Made by a program: the position numbers and the translations under genes. A DNA stretch of 64,000 nucleotides from JAJRPT01 sp964465945. Lineage in GTDB: Bacteria > Bacteroidota > Ignavibacteria > Kapaibacteriales > UBA2268. The notes under the pieces are model-generated. The model did not search any database, had not been told where the DNA came from, and saw nothing but the letters and a program-made list of their open reading frames with translations. Positions 16,806-26,453 of this stretch are shown in pieces. The stretch lies in contig CAYXMM010000012.1 in NCBI GenBank assembly GCA_964465945.1, forward strand, positions 19,661 to 83,660. Reading direction: 5' to 3'. The stretch's first letter is position 1, and each line of letters begins with the position of its first letter.

Positions 16806-19800
16806 ATGAATCTAATTTTAATTATTTTTTTACTCCCTTTGTCAAGTATTTTTGCATCTAATTTACATACTGATAAGAACAGGTTTTTTGGCTTTAACAA
16901 ACAAAATGCAATATATAGCAAGGGAAATTCTATTTACTTTTCTTATTTAAAAAACTATGATATAGAAGAAACTTTAACACCTTATTATTCTATTAAATCA
17001 AAGATCCATAATTATGAAGATTTAAAAATTGAATTTATCGGTGCTGATTTTAGTCATATTATTGGTACAAATAATAGTCAATATAATTTATTTAATTTTG
17101 GAAGCCCTAATAATAATAAATACTTTTGTAATGATTCTGTGATAATTAAAAATATTTATAATAATATAAGTTTGAGAATTAAGGAAAATAATAATAATTA
17201 TGAATTTATTTTTGAGTTAGATTCTGGCGCAAACATTAATGATATTAAAATAAAATTAGAGAATGGCTATATAGATGAAGATAATAATTTAATTTCTAAT
17301 AATTTTATAATTACCAATTCTATTGCTTATTATAAAAATAATATTGCAAATAAATTCAAACTAAATTACAAATTATCTAATAATATCATAAGCTATGAAG
17401 ATAATATAATAATTAATTCAAAATTAATTATTGACCCTATAGTTTTATTACAAGGAACATATTTTGGTGGTAGCGCAATTGATAGATTTTACGATATGGA
17501 CGTAGATAGTAATAATAATACTTACTCAGTTGGCTTAACTAGTTCTACTGCTCAAATCGCATATAATGGTTATCAGCAAAATAAATCTAACGGGTTCGAT
17601 GCGATAATTGTGAAATTCGATTCAACTGGAAAACGAATGTGGGCATCATATTTTGGTGGCAATGGTGATGATATTGCATTCTCAACAAAAATTAAAAATA
17701 ATAACATATTAATTGCAGGAAGAATGCAAAGCAATAATTTCACTATGAGCCAAAACGCCCACCAGAAGATTTTTGGAGGTGAAGTAGATGGTTTTTTTGC
17801 AAACTTTAATCAAAATGGAACACTTTATTATTCCACATATTTTGGTGGCGAAGGCGATGATGCTATTAATGGGATTGATTCTGATGGCGAATCTATTTTA
17901 ATATCTGGATATACAAAATCTAAGACTAATATTGCAAGCGGAGGAAGGCAAAATACTAATGGTGGAGGGTATGATGCTTTTTTGGCTAAATTTGATGATA
18001 CGAGTTTAGATTGGGGGACATATTTAGGCGGAAAAGGAGATGATTTTTCTAATAATATTGTATATAATAACAATATAATAATTATTACAGGAAGCACAAA
18101 TAGTTCAGATAATATTTCGTTGAATGGCTATCAAAATAAAATTAAAGGAGGGTATGACTCATATTTTTCAGAGTTTAAGTTAAATGGCGATTTGGTTAGG
18201 AGTTCATATTTCGGTGGAACAAGTGATGATTTTGGTTTTGCGATTGATAACTATGATAACGACATTTATTTGTTGGGTTCTGGAAATAGTGTAGATTTAC
18301 CAACAAATACATTTCAAAAAATAATTGGTGGAGAAAATGATGGGTTTATCGCGAAAATTAAACAAGACACTTTGCTAAATTGTACTTATTTCGGAGGTGA
18401 AAATTACGAATCTGTTTATGATATTAAATATAATGATTATTTATATATAGTTGGTGGCACACGGTCAGATAGTAATATCACTTACAATTCAACTGATAAA
18501 AGAAACGGAGATTACGACGCCTTTTTTCTTAAAACTGATAGGAATTTAAACCCAGTTTATTCAACATACTTAGGCGGTGATAAACAAGATATTGCAAGAG
18601 CTATAAATATTAATGATAATATCATTATTGCTGGTTATACTGCCTCCTCTAATACTTTTTTTAAGAATGGATTTCAAAATATTAATAATGGCAACACAGA
18701 TGCTTTTATTTCAAAGTTTATGGACGACAATTATCTAAAAATGAGTATTAGCTTAACAGGGTTCCCTTGTAGTAGGTCGGAAAAAACAATTTCAATTAAT
18801 AAAAATTTTAATTTTAATAATAATAATTCATTTAATATATACCTATCTGATATAAACGGGGAGTTTTCTAAAAATAATTTAATTTATAGCGTAAACTCCT
18901 CTGACACAATCATTACATTTTTATTGCCAAAGATTAATGATTATTCAGAAAAATATAAATTGAAAGTTGTTTCAAGTAGCCCATATTGTTCTACTATTTC
19001 TGATTCATTTACTATATACCCTGATATACAATATAAAATTAATAAAACACTATTTTGCAAAGACGATATATTAAAAGCAAGTATAATTGAATATCCAAAT
19101 TCAACAATTAAATGGTCATTAAACGATACTTTGTTAAGTAATAATGACTCATTAAGCTATAATTTGGCAAATTTAAAGAGTAATATTGGATATGTTTTAA
19201 AACTTGAACAAATTACTTCTAATTGTCATTACGAAACAGGAATTATTTTTTTTATAAAAGATTATCCAGAGGTTGAATTAGTCGGGGATACAAATGTCTG
19301 TATAGGTGAAATTAAAAATTATTATTATACTACAAATTCAAAAAATAATCCAGAAATTATTGTAAATGGTGGAATAATTACTTCGCAAAATTCTAACTCT
19401 TTTACAGTAGAATGGAATAATACAAATAGTTATATTAATTTTATTTTTAAAGATAATTCAGAATTTTGTGGTTTAAATAAAAGATTTGATATTAATTCAT
19501 TTAAAATTGAAAATGTTAATATAATAGGAAATGATACCACTTGTGTGGAGTGTATCGAAGATTATTATATAGAAAACAAGTATGATAAGTATAAATGGGA
19601 AGTGGAAAATGGTGAATTACTTACAAGCGATACTTTAAATTATATTCGTGTAAAATGGTTAAATAAAAATGGTAATATTTCAGTTAAATATTCAAAAAAT
19701 AATTGTGATAATACAAGTAAATTAAATTTACTTTATTTAGATGAACCAATATTAAATATTTCTCCTAATATTTTAAATGTTTGTTTGAATGATGAAATTA

Positions 19801-20690
19801 GGTTTATTACAAGTGATGCAGAGTTTTTGTCATTTACGTGGAATGTGCTAAATGCAACAATTTTAGAAAATAATAACAATAATATTTTAGTTAAATTTGA
19901 TAATAATAATTCGGCAACAATTAATTTATTTAGGAAGAATAATTTAAACAATAAAATTGATACAATATCAAAAATATTAAATGTTATTGAGTTTGACAAA
20001 CAAGTTACAGGTTTAAAAGATTCACTATGTTTTAATGAAAATTTAATAGTTTCTACTAATATTGAAAATACTCTAAATATATCAACAACTCCTATTAATA
20101 TAATTAATCAGAATGATAATTCTATTAATTTTAAATACTTAGAAAATGGATTAAATAATCTCAACATTAAAATAATAAACAAATTAACAGGATGTTCTTT
20201 TGAAATTGACACATTAATTTACATAATTCCTATCCCAGAGCCAGCAGAAATTAGTATATTTGAAGACTATATTATGTCTAATCACATTAATAATTTATGG
20301 TATGAAAATGATACTTTAGTCAATGAAAATAATTCAAACAAAATTTTAGCAAAAGAAAACCATTCATATTATGCTTTTTCAATAAATGAATTTAATTGCT
20401 TTAGCGATATTAAATCAAATATAATTAATTATAAAACGAACTCAATTTCTAATAATAAAATTACAATTTATCCAAATCCCAATAAAGGCGAATTTGTGAT
20501 TGATTTAGATAAATATTATGATAATTTGAATATTGAAGTAATTGATTTATTAGGGAATAGAGTGTTTAACGAAATAAATTCGGGTAATAAATTTACATTA
20601 AATTTAAAAATAAAAAATGGATTTTATTTTATAAAAATCCACTCCAATACTAATTTAATTTATTTTAATAAATTTTATATTTTAAATTAA
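16806..20690 (+). CDS. Giant secreted SBBP-repeat protein with T9SS C-terminal sorting domain
   Basis: A 1294-residue protein with a signal peptide (LILIIFLLPLSSIFA). Residues about 215-650 hold some eight SBBP beta-propeller-like repeats marked by YFGGxxxD and FDAxxxKFD (YFGGSAIDRF, YFGGNGDDIA, YLGGKGDDFS, YLGGDKQDIA). A long Asn-rich middle follows with PKD/Ig-like cysteine-bearing segments, and the last 80 residues (ITIYPNPNKGEF ... GFYFIKI) form a type IX secretion sorting domain. It is therefore probably exported and anchored on, or released from, the cell surface. Asn/Ile richness reflects strongly AT-biased codons. Substrate or binding partner unknown. Confidence 0.88.
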   Translation: MNLILIIFLLPLSSIFASNLHTDKNRFFGFNKQNAIYSKGNSIYFSYLKNYDIEETLTPYYSIKSKIHNYEDLKIEFIGADFSHIIGTNNSQYNLFNFGSPNNNKYFCNDSVIIKNIYNNISLRIKENNNNYEFIFELDSGANINDIKIKLENGYIDEDNNLISNNFIITNSIAYYKNNIANKFKLNYKLSNNIISYEDNIIINSKLIIDPIVLLQGTYFGGSAIDRFYDMDVDSNNNTYSVGLTSSTAQIAYNGYQQNKSNGFDAIIVKFDSTGKRMWASYFGGNGDDIAFSTKIKNNNILIAGRMQSNNFTMSQNAHQKIFGGEVDGFFANFNQNGTLYYSTYFGGEGDDAINGIDSDGESILISGYTKSKTNIASGGRQNTNGGGYDAFLAKFDDTSLDWGTYLGGKGDDFSNNIVYNNNIIIITGSTNSSDNISLNGYQNKIKGGYDSYFSEFKLNGDLVRSSYFGGTSDDFGFAIDNYDNDIYLLGSGNSVDLPTNTFQKIIGGENDGFIAKIKQDTLLNCTYFGGENYESVYDIKYNDYLYIVGGTRSDSNITYNSTDKRNGDYDAFFLKTDRNLNPVYSTYLGGDKQDIARAININDNIIIAGYTASSNTFFKNGFQNINNGNTDAFISKFMDDNYLKMSISLTGFPCSRSEKTISINKNFNFNNNNSFNIYLSDINGEFSKNNLIYSVNSSDTIITFLLPKINDYSEKYKLKVVSSSPYCSTISDSFTIYPDIQYKINKTLFCKDDILKASIIEYPNSTIKWSLNDTLLSNNDSLSYNLANLKSNIGYVLKLEQITSNCHYETGIIFFIKDYPEVELVGDTNVCIGEIKNYYYTTNSKNNPEIIVNGGIITSQNSNSFTVEWNNTNSYINFIFKDNSEFCGLNKRFDINSFKIENVNIIGNDTTCVECIEDYYIENKYDKYKWEVENGELLTSDTLNYIRVKWLNKNGNISVKYSKNNCDNTSKLNLLYLDEPILNISPNILNVCLNDEIRFITSDAEFLSFTWNVLNATILENNNNNILVKFDNNNSATINLFRKNNLNNKIDTISKILNVIEFDKQVTGLKDSLCFNENLIVSTNIENTLNISTTPINIINQNDNSINFKYLENGLNNLNIKIINKLTGCSFEIDTLIYIIPIPEPAEISIFEDYIMSNHINNLWYENDTLVNENNSNKILAKENHSYYAFSINEFNCFSDIKSNIINYKTNSISNNKITIYPNPNKGEFVIDLDKYYDNLNIEVIDLLGNRVFNEINSGNKFTLNLKIKNGFYFIKIHSNTNLIYFNKFYILN

Positions 20691-20695
20691 AATAT

Positions 20696-21625
20696 TTATT
20701 TAATTGATTTAAAATAATCTAAGGTAATTTGCATACCTTCTTTAATACCAATTTTAGGTGACCAATTTAATTTATTCTTAGATTTGGAAATATCTAAATA
20801 AATTGATTTTATCTCTCCTTTTCTTGGAGGTAGCACATCTAAGCCAGGGTCAATATTTGAAATTTCTTTAATTATTTCAAACAAAGTTTGTGTATTTGTG
20901 CCAATTGAAGTCCCAACATTATAAACATCACTTTCAGAATTCATTGCTGCAATATTTGCATCAACAACATCAGAAACATAGATATAATCTCTTATCATTC
21001 CACCTGGTTGGTCGTCATAAGAGTAAATAACACATTTCTCATTATTCAATACTTTACGCGCAAAAATAGTTATAACACCAGATTCGTGTGCATTTGCTTG
21101 ACGAGGACCATAAACATTACCATATCGCAATGCAGTAAAATTCAAGCCAAATTCTTGTTTATAAAAATACAAATACTTTTCACATAGAAGTTTAGTAATT
21201 CCATAAGGACAAAGTGGTTTTAATATTACATCTTCCTTTGTTGGAAGAATATCCATTTGCCCATAAATAACTCCACCAGTAGAGCTAAAAATAAACTTCT
21301 TCAAATTAATTTCTAATGATGCCTTAATTAAGTTTAAAGTTCCATTGCCATTTACATCTAAATCAAATTTAGGGTTTTCAACAGAAAAAGGCACAGACAT
21401 TTGAGCAGCAGTATGAAAGACATAATCCGGCTTTTCAGTTTTAATAATATTAATAACTTCTTCATCACGAATATCATTAAGATAAAACTTTGCCTTTGGG
21501 TTAATATTCTCCTTTTGCCCAGTATACATATTATCAATAATAGCAACTTCCAAACCCATTTTGATTAATCTATCTACAATATGCGACCCAATAAAACCCG
21601 CTCCACCTGTTACTAATGCTTTCAT
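20696..21625 (-). CDS. NAD-dependent sugar-nucleotide epimerase/dehydratase (extended SDR)
   Basis: A 309-residue extended short-chain dehydrogenase. The dinucleotide-binding GGAGFIGSH is at residues 7-15, the catalytic Tyr-X3-Lys is YGITK in CPYGITKLLCEKY, and RYGNVYGPRQ is the downstream substrate-binding motif; the serines before the site are in FSSTGGVIYG. It is most like UDP-glucose/GlcNAc 4-epimerases. It follows the DegT aminotransferase by two bases, so the pair likely makes a modified (amino)sugar nucleotide for surface polysaccharide. The exact sugar cannot be read from sequence. Confidence 0.9.
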   Translation of the reverse strand: MKALVTGGAGFIGSHIVDRLIKMGLEVAIIDNMYTGQKENINPKAKFYLNDIRDEEVINIIKTEKPDYVFHTAAQMSVPFSVENPKFDLDVNGNGTLNLIKASLEINLKKFIFSSTGGVIYGQMDILPTKEDVILKPLCPYGITKLLCEKYLYFYKQEFGLNFTALRYGNVYGPRQANAHESGVITIFARKVLNNEKCVIYSYDDQPGGMIRDYIYVSDVVDANIAAMNSESDVYNVGTSIGTNTQTLFEIIKEISNIDPGLDVLPPRKGEIKSIYLDISKSKNKLNWSPKIGIKEGMQITLDYFKSIK

Positions 21626-21627
21626 AA

Positions 21628-22728
21628 TTATCTATAAAATTCTTTAATTTTTTCTGAAATATATATTATTTGTTCTTCTTTTAATTCTGGATACATTGGT
21701 AATGACAGAATTACGTCTTGATACTCATTCGCCTTTGGAAAATCATTATAATTATAGCCCAAGTTATTATAAGCGCCAGTAAAAGGTAATGCTTTCGGAT
21801 AATGAATACCAGTTCCAATATGACAGTTTGACAAGTGACTTTGTAAGCCATCTCTATCAAGTGCTTTAATTACATAAAGATGAAATATATGCTTACAATT
21901 ATCTTTAATCTGTGGAATTTCAATCTCGCTAATCTCACTTAAATATTGATTATAAAGATTTGCATTTTCTAATCTTGCATCATTCCATTCTTCGATATAT
22001 TTAAGTTTTGTATTTAATACGACTGCCTGAATTGCATCTAATCTTGAATTAATTCCTTCAAAAATATGGACATTTTTATCAATCTGCCCATGATTAGCAA
22101 ACGCTCTCATTTTGTCAGCAAGCTCATTATTGCTTGTAACAATAGCACCAGCATCACCATAAGCACCTAAATTTTTACCTGGGTAGAAACTAAATGTTGC
22201 AATATCGCCAAATGTTCCTAAATTATTCCCATAATATTTAGCAAAATGAGCTTGCGCTGTGTCTTCAATTAAGTATAAATTATACTTTTTGCAAAGTTCT
22301 TGTATAGCTCCTAATTCAGCTGACTGACCATATAAATGAACAGCAATAATTGCTTTTGTTTTTTGAGTAATTTTCTCTTCTATCTTGCTTACATCAATCA
22401 AAAAATATTCATCATTATCTACAAAAACAGGTTTTGCTCCTGCTTGGCTCACAGTTTCAGAAGTTGAAATCCAAGTATTTGCTGGAACTATAACTTCATC
22501 ATTCGCCCCAATATTTAATGATTTAAGGGCAATGTAAATTGCATCTGTTCCATTAGCACAAGAAACACAATGAGTTATACCAAGCTTTGCAGCAAAATTA
22601 TCTTCAAACTCTGTAACTGCTCTACCACCAATATATGCAGTATTCTCAAAAATTGGCTCTAAATTCTTGTGGATTTCTTCTTTTATTGATAAATATTGAG
22701 ATTTTAAATCTAAAAAAGGAATTTTCAT
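21628..22728 (-). CDS. DegT/DnrJ/EryC1/StrS family PLP-dependent sugar aminotransferase
   Basis: A 366-residue fold-I aminotransferase. The PLP-binding lysine is in FSFYPGKNLGAYGDAG, with ANTWISTSETV and LIEDTAQAHFAKY supplying the usual aspartate and cofactor contacts. The family transfers an amino group from glutamate to keto-sugar nucleotides such as 3- or 4-keto-6-deoxy sugars. Linked to the downstream epimerase (2-base gap), it indicates synthesis of an aminodeoxysugar. No glycosyltransferase cluster is beside it; the nearest lies at 32.5 kb. Confidence 0.92.
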   Translation of the reverse strand: MKIPFLDLKSQYLSIKEEIHKNLEPIFENTAYIGGRAVTEFEDNFAAKLGITHCVSCANGTDAIYIALKSLNIGANDEVIVPANTWISTSETVSQAGAKPVFVDNDEYFLIDVSKIEEKITQKTKAIIAVHLYGQSAELGAIQELCKKYNLYLIEDTAQAHFAKYYGNNLGTFGDIATFSFYPGKNLGAYGDAGAIVTSNNELADKMRAFANHGQIDKNVHIFEGINSRLDAIQAVVLNTKLKYIEEWNDARLENANLYNQYLSEISEIEIPQIKDNCKHIFHLYVIKALDRDGLQSHLSNCHIGTGIHYPKALPFTGAYNNLGYNYNDFPKANEYQDVILSLPMYPELKEEQIIYISEKIKEFYR

Positions 22729-22846
22729 TATTTGAAAAATTAAAACAAAACATTAACAAAAATAAGATAAATATATCGAATTTACAAGGTAAATAGACAA
22801 AATGAATGATTTTTATTATTATGCTTATAAGATTATAAGATAAAAG

Positions 22847-22878
22847 TTTAGGGTTATCTAACAAAAGATAACCCTAAA
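22847..22878 (-). terminator. Strong hairpin after the 22.9-23.7 kb lipoprotein gene
   Basis: A 13-bp perfect stem, TTTAGGGTTATCT (22847-22859) with its complement at 22866-22878 and a six-base loop. It starts right after the stop codon at 22882; the T-run beyond (CTTTTATC) is modest. Confidence 0.7.
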
Positions 22879-22881
22879 TTA

Positions 22882-23679
22882 TTAATTTTGATTATACTTA
22901 AAAGTATAGATTTTTTCGGCAGTTTTATAGATTAAAGCATTTCTATTTCCAATTTTCACTTCACTTGTATCTGTTGCTAATAAAGAAATACTAACTTTAG
23001 TAATAATTTCAGGACTAATCCCTAAATTGGTTTCAGCTATTTGTGCTATATCGGTCTTTCTAATTGTTAAGTTATCAGGAGTTAAAATATTTAACAAACC
23101 ATTGATGCTATAGTAAGATTCAATACTATTACTATTTTGTTTATAGTAAATGTAATAACCGTCTATGGAATATATATCCCAACTTTTATTAAACATAAAT
23201 TTAATCTCGTCATTCAAAGAATTATCAGAAATTTCTACTTCACCTAAAACATCTTCATTTACAAATTCAAAACTTGAGATTGCATTATTGTCAGTCACTT
23301 CAATTACATTATTACTTCCGAAAGTAAGTGGGTCATTTTGTGAATAAAAATAAGATGGATAAAAAGATGATTTATAATAATCTACATTATTTCCATTTAC
23401 TTTAAATTTCTCTATATTTGTAAAAGCATTGCCACTTTTAAAATAGCCCTCAATAATTAATTTTGCTTTATCATTATCAATATCAGGATAACTTGGATAT
23501 GTAACCTTAGATTTGATGATAGCATCGTAATTATTAGTATTAAAATCAATAACTTTCGCAACCGTATCTGGCTTAACTATTCCATTTGCTCCACTCCAAG
23601 CAGCATTACTATATTTAATTTCATCTTCTTGACAAGAAATTATTAAAAATACAGCAAGTAATACAAATATTTTTTTCAT
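22882..23679 (-). CDS. Lipoprotein of unknown function
   Basis: I do not recognise the family. The 265-residue product has an SPII signal (IISCQEDE, C16) and then a beta-rich, Asn/Ser/Tyr-rich body with no obvious repeat or catalytic motif. It begins three bases after the gatB stop on the same strand, so it is probably expressed from the gatB transcript. A strong hairpin follows. Likely exported to the periplasm or the outer membrane. Function unknown. Confidence 0.7.
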   Translation of the reverse strand: MKKIFVLLAVFLIISCQEDEIKYSNAAWSGANGIVKPDTVAKVIDFNTNNYDAIIKSKVTYPSYPDIDNDKAKLIIEGYFKSGNAFTNIEKFKVNGNNVDYYKSSFYPSYFYSQNDPLTFGSNNVIEVTDNNAISSFEFVNEDVLGEVEISDNSLNDEIKFMFNKSWDIYSIDGYYIYYKQNSNSIESYYSINGLLNILTPDNLTIRKTDIAQIAETNLGISPEIITKVSISLLATDTSEVKIGNRNALIYKTAEKIYTFKYNQN

Positions 23680-23682
23680 ATT

Positions 23683-25131
23683 TTATCCATTCAAATGTTT
23701 TGTAACAATATCTGCGACAAGTTTAGGATTCGCTTTCCCTTTTGTTTCTTTCATAATTTGACCTACAAAAAAGCCATGAACTCTGTCCTTACCCTCTTTA
23801 AATTTTTGAACTTCGTCAGGGTTTTCACTACATAGACGAACAGCTATACTTTCTATTAGGTCAGAATCATTAACTTGAAGAAGTCCTTTTTCTTGAATTA
23901 CGCTATTTGGAGATTTACCAGTTCCGATAATTTCCGGAAGAATATCTTTTGCAATTTGATTTGAGATTTTTCCAGTATTTAGAAGCTCAACTATTTCAGC
24001 TATTTGACTTTCAGAGAAGCCAAGTTCATTAATTGACAAATTTTTCTCTGCTCTTAAACGTAGTAACTCAGTCATTATCCAATTACTAACTAATTTATAT
24101 GCTTTCGAATCTTTAGTTTGAAGTAAGTCGCAAGTCCTTTCGTAGAAGTTTGCAAGTTCAAAATCCTCGACTAAAATACCAGCATCATAAAGAGGAATAC
24201 TATATTCACTATGAAATCTATACTTCTTTTTAAGAGGCATTTCCGGTAATTTATTATTGATTGAATTAACCATTTCCTGTGGAATTTTCAACAATGGGAG
24301 GTCCGCCTCAGGAAAATATCTATAATCTCTTGCTGATTCTTTAGTTCTCATTGGAATAGTTTTATTCTTTACCCCATCCCACATTCTTGTTTCTTGAATA
24401 ACTTTGCCACCAGATTCAATCAATTCGATTTGTCTATGAATTTCATATTCAATAGCTTTTTCTACATTCCTAAAGGAGTTCATATTCTTTACTTCGGTTT
24501 TTGTGCCGAACTCAGTAGCATCTTTTAGCATAACAGAAACATTGGCGTCGCAACGGAGTGCGCCTTCTTCCATATTTCCACTACTTACACCAGTGTATAG
24601 GAGAATTTGCTTTAACTGATTTAAGTATTGGTGAGCTTCGGTTGCAGAACGAATTTCTGGCTCAGATACGATTTCAATTAACGGCACACCCGCTCTATTA
24701 TAGTCTAAGAGTGTATCAATATCTAAATCGTGAATAGATTTCCCTGTATCCTCTTCCATATGTATGCGAGTAATTCCAATTTTTTTTATTCCGTCGTTTA
24801 ATTCTATCTCTATAAACCCATCGTAGCAAATTGGACCTTCGTGCTGAGAAATTTGGTAGCCCTTCGGTAAGTCTGGGTAAAAATAATTTTTTCTATCAAA
24901 CCTATTTACTTCCCTTATCTTACAATTCGTCGCAAGACCCACTTTTATCGCAAACTCTACTAATTTCTTATTTAGCACAGGTAATGCGCCTGGCATTGCT
25001 AAAGTAACTACATCAGTATTGTGGTTTGGACTTTCACCAAAATTAGTAGAACTCGAAGAAAATGCTTTACTTTCCGTTAAAAGTTGGGTATGAACTTCTA
25101 GCCCAATCACACTTATATATTTATCGTTCAT
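23683..25131 (-). CDS. gatB: Asp/Glu-tRNA amidotransferase subunit GatB
   Basis: 482-residue GatB, the subunit that binds misacylated tRNA and carries out its ATP-dependent activation for transamidation. Typical stretches are IGLEVHTQLLTESKAFS at the N-terminus, RKNYFYPDLPKGYQISQ, EEGALRCDANVS, and the C-terminal YqeY-like helical tail with VVADIVTK-type ending (LVADIVTKHLNG). Length is normal. It is first in a transcript with the lipoprotein at 22.9 kb. gatC lies at 5.1 kb and gatA outside the window, so the complex is encoded at scattered sites. Confidence 0.97.
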   Translation of the reverse strand: MNDKYISVIGLEVHTQLLTESKAFSSSSTNFGESPNHNTDVVTLAMPGALPVLNKKLVEFAIKVGLATNCKIREVNRFDRKNYFYPDLPKGYQISQHEGPICYDGFIEIELNDGIKKIGITRIHMEEDTGKSIHDLDIDTLLDYNRAGVPLIEIVSEPEIRSATEAHQYLNQLKQILLYTGVSSGNMEEGALRCDANVSVMLKDATEFGTKTEVKNMNSFRNVEKAIEYEIHRQIELIESGGKVIQETRMWDGVKNKTIPMRTKESARDYRYFPEADLPLLKIPQEMVNSINNKLPEMPLKKKYRFHSEYSIPLYDAGILVEDFELANFYERTCDLLQTKDSKAYKLVSNWIMTELLRLRAEKNLSINELGFSESQIAEIVELLNTGKISNQIAKDILPEIIGTGKSPNSVIQEKGLLQVNDSDLIESIAVRLCSENPDEVQKFKEGKDRVHGFFVGQIMKETKGKANPKLVADIVTKHLNG

Positions 25132-25238
25132 TCTTAATATTTACAATTAGAAAAAAAATCTTAATTTGCAAAAAAATATATGCAATTTAAAAACAAAACT
25201 TTATATTTGTTAATAAAAAATAGCAAATGGGGGAAAAT

Positions 25239-25868
25239 ATGAAAAATCTTTTATACTTTTTGACTTTTTTAGTTTCAATTTCACTTTATGCACAAGGTGG
25301 CGAAGGTTTTATCAAATCTGCTTTTAATGCCGTCCAAGCTAAGAATTATCCTGTTGCGATAGAGCAATATACTAAAGCCATAGACAACAATAGCTCTTAT
25401 GCTCCAGCATATTATGGACGTGGATTGGCATACTTTTATTCCGATAACGTAAGCGAAGCGCTTGCCGATTTTAACAAAGCAATCTCTATTGATAAAAACT
25501 ATTTTGAAGCTTATTATGCAAAAGGTATTTGCGATTTGAAAGGTTCTAAGTTCAATGAGGCAATCGCTAATTTCAATAAAGCATTGAGTATAAGCAATGC
25601 TTTTCCTGAAGCACTTTATGCAAGAGCGAATGCAAATTACTACCTTGAAAATTACGAAAAAGCACTTACTGATTACAACAAGTCAATTCAATTACAGCCA
25701 GACTATGGTTTATCATACTACGGAAGAGCGATAACAAATAAGATTTTAAAATTCAACGATGCCGCACTTAAAGATTTCGACAAATATCTTGAGTTAAATG
25801 CAAACAGAGATGGGCTTGAGTCAGAAGTTGCCCGATTGATTAAAGAGATTGAAATGACTAAAGAATAA
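25239..25868 (+). CDS. Secreted tetratricopeptide-repeat protein
   Basis: A protein of about 209 residues with signal peptide (MKNLLYFLTFLVSISLYAQ) and at least four TPR units (YAPAYYGRGLAYFYSDN, YFEAYYAKGICDLKGSK, FPEALYARANANYYLEN, YGLSYYGRAITNKI). I place the start at the ATG at 25239, because GGGGG at 25229-25233 lies 5 bases before it and acts as ribosome binding site; the ATG at 25227 would overlap that site. TPR proteins of this kind scaffold envelope complexes. It is a monocistronic unit with a terminator just after. Confidence 0.85.
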   Translation: MKNLLYFLTFLVSISLYAQGGEGFIKSAFNAVQAKNYPVAIEQYTKAIDNNSSYAPAYYGRGLAYFYSDNVSEALADFNKAISIDKNYFEAYYAKGICDLKGSKFNEAIANFNKALSISNAFPEALYARANANYYLENYEKALTDYNKSIQLQPDYGLSYYGRAITNKILKFNDAALKDFDKYLELNANRDGLESEVARLIKEIEMTKE

Positions 25869-25897
25869 TTTTAGTTAACTATTAAAACACAAACAAG

Positions 25898-25928
25898 AAC
25901 TATGAAATGCACTTCATAGTTTTTTTTG
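25898..25928 (+). terminator. Rho-independent terminator after the TPR gene
   Basis: AACTATGAA (25898-25906), loop, TTCATAGTT (25913-25921), then a run of T up to 25927. Confidence 0.8.
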
Positions 25929-25984
25929 TAACTTTTTGAATTTTAAAGTGTCTATTGTATAAATAATAATTTACAGGTTTAAAA

Positions 25985-26383
25985 ATGTATAAATTTACTG
26001 CATTAATTATTCTTTTATCTTTATCCTCTTGCTTTGACTTTCTTACTAATAGTAATGATGACAAGAAGCCAGATAAACCAACATCAACAGAATTTACATT
26101 AGAAGTTGGCGATACTCAAACTTTACCAAATGGGTCAATAATCAAATTTGTAGATATTCTTGAAGATTCGAGATGTCCTATCGATGTTGAATGTGTGTGG
26201 GAAGGTAATTTTAAAATTCAATTAGAGATTGATAGTAAAACAATGCTTTTAAACACTAACCTCGAACCAAAAGCCATTGATATAAATGGAACAAAAATAT
26301 CAATTAAAAAAGTACTTCCAGAAGCAGATAGCAAAAAGAAAATTGAAAAACATGAATATGAAGTATTGTTTAAGGTTGAGTAA
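25985..26383 (+). CDS. Small lipoprotein with DSRCP-CVWEG motif
   Basis: 132 residues, SPII signal with lipobox SLSSC (C16). The mature domain holds LEDSRCPIDVECVWEGNF, a two-cysteine motif seen in a widespread family of small exported proteins of unknown role. The two cysteines probably form a disulfide outside the cytoplasm. It stands alone, between a terminated TPR gene and the convergent lepB. Function unknown. Confidence 0.75.
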   Translation: MYKFTALIILLSLSSCFDFLTNSNDDKKPDKPTSTEFTLEVGDTQTLPNGSIIKFVDILEDSRCPIDVECVWEGNFKIQLEIDSKTMLLNTNLEPKAIDINGTKISIKKVLPEADSKKKIEKHEYEVLFKVE

Positions 26384-26404
26384 AACTATATTCTATTAAA
26401 ATAA

Positions 26405-26431
26405 AAAATGGAGGTAATAAACCCCCATTTT
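26405..26431. terminator. Bidirectional terminator between lipoprotein gene and lepB
   Basis: AAAATGGAGG (26405-26414) pairs with CCCCCATTTT (26422-26431) with one mismatch; A- and T-runs flank it on both strands, and it sits between two convergent genes. Confidence 0.65.
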
Positions 26432-26453
26432 CTTTTATCTTATATTTTTTATC

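Noticed and set aside
20677..20695. Palindrome between the SBBP gene and the epimerase
   Set aside because: It consists only of A and T, with a one-base centre, so a stable terminator is not supported.
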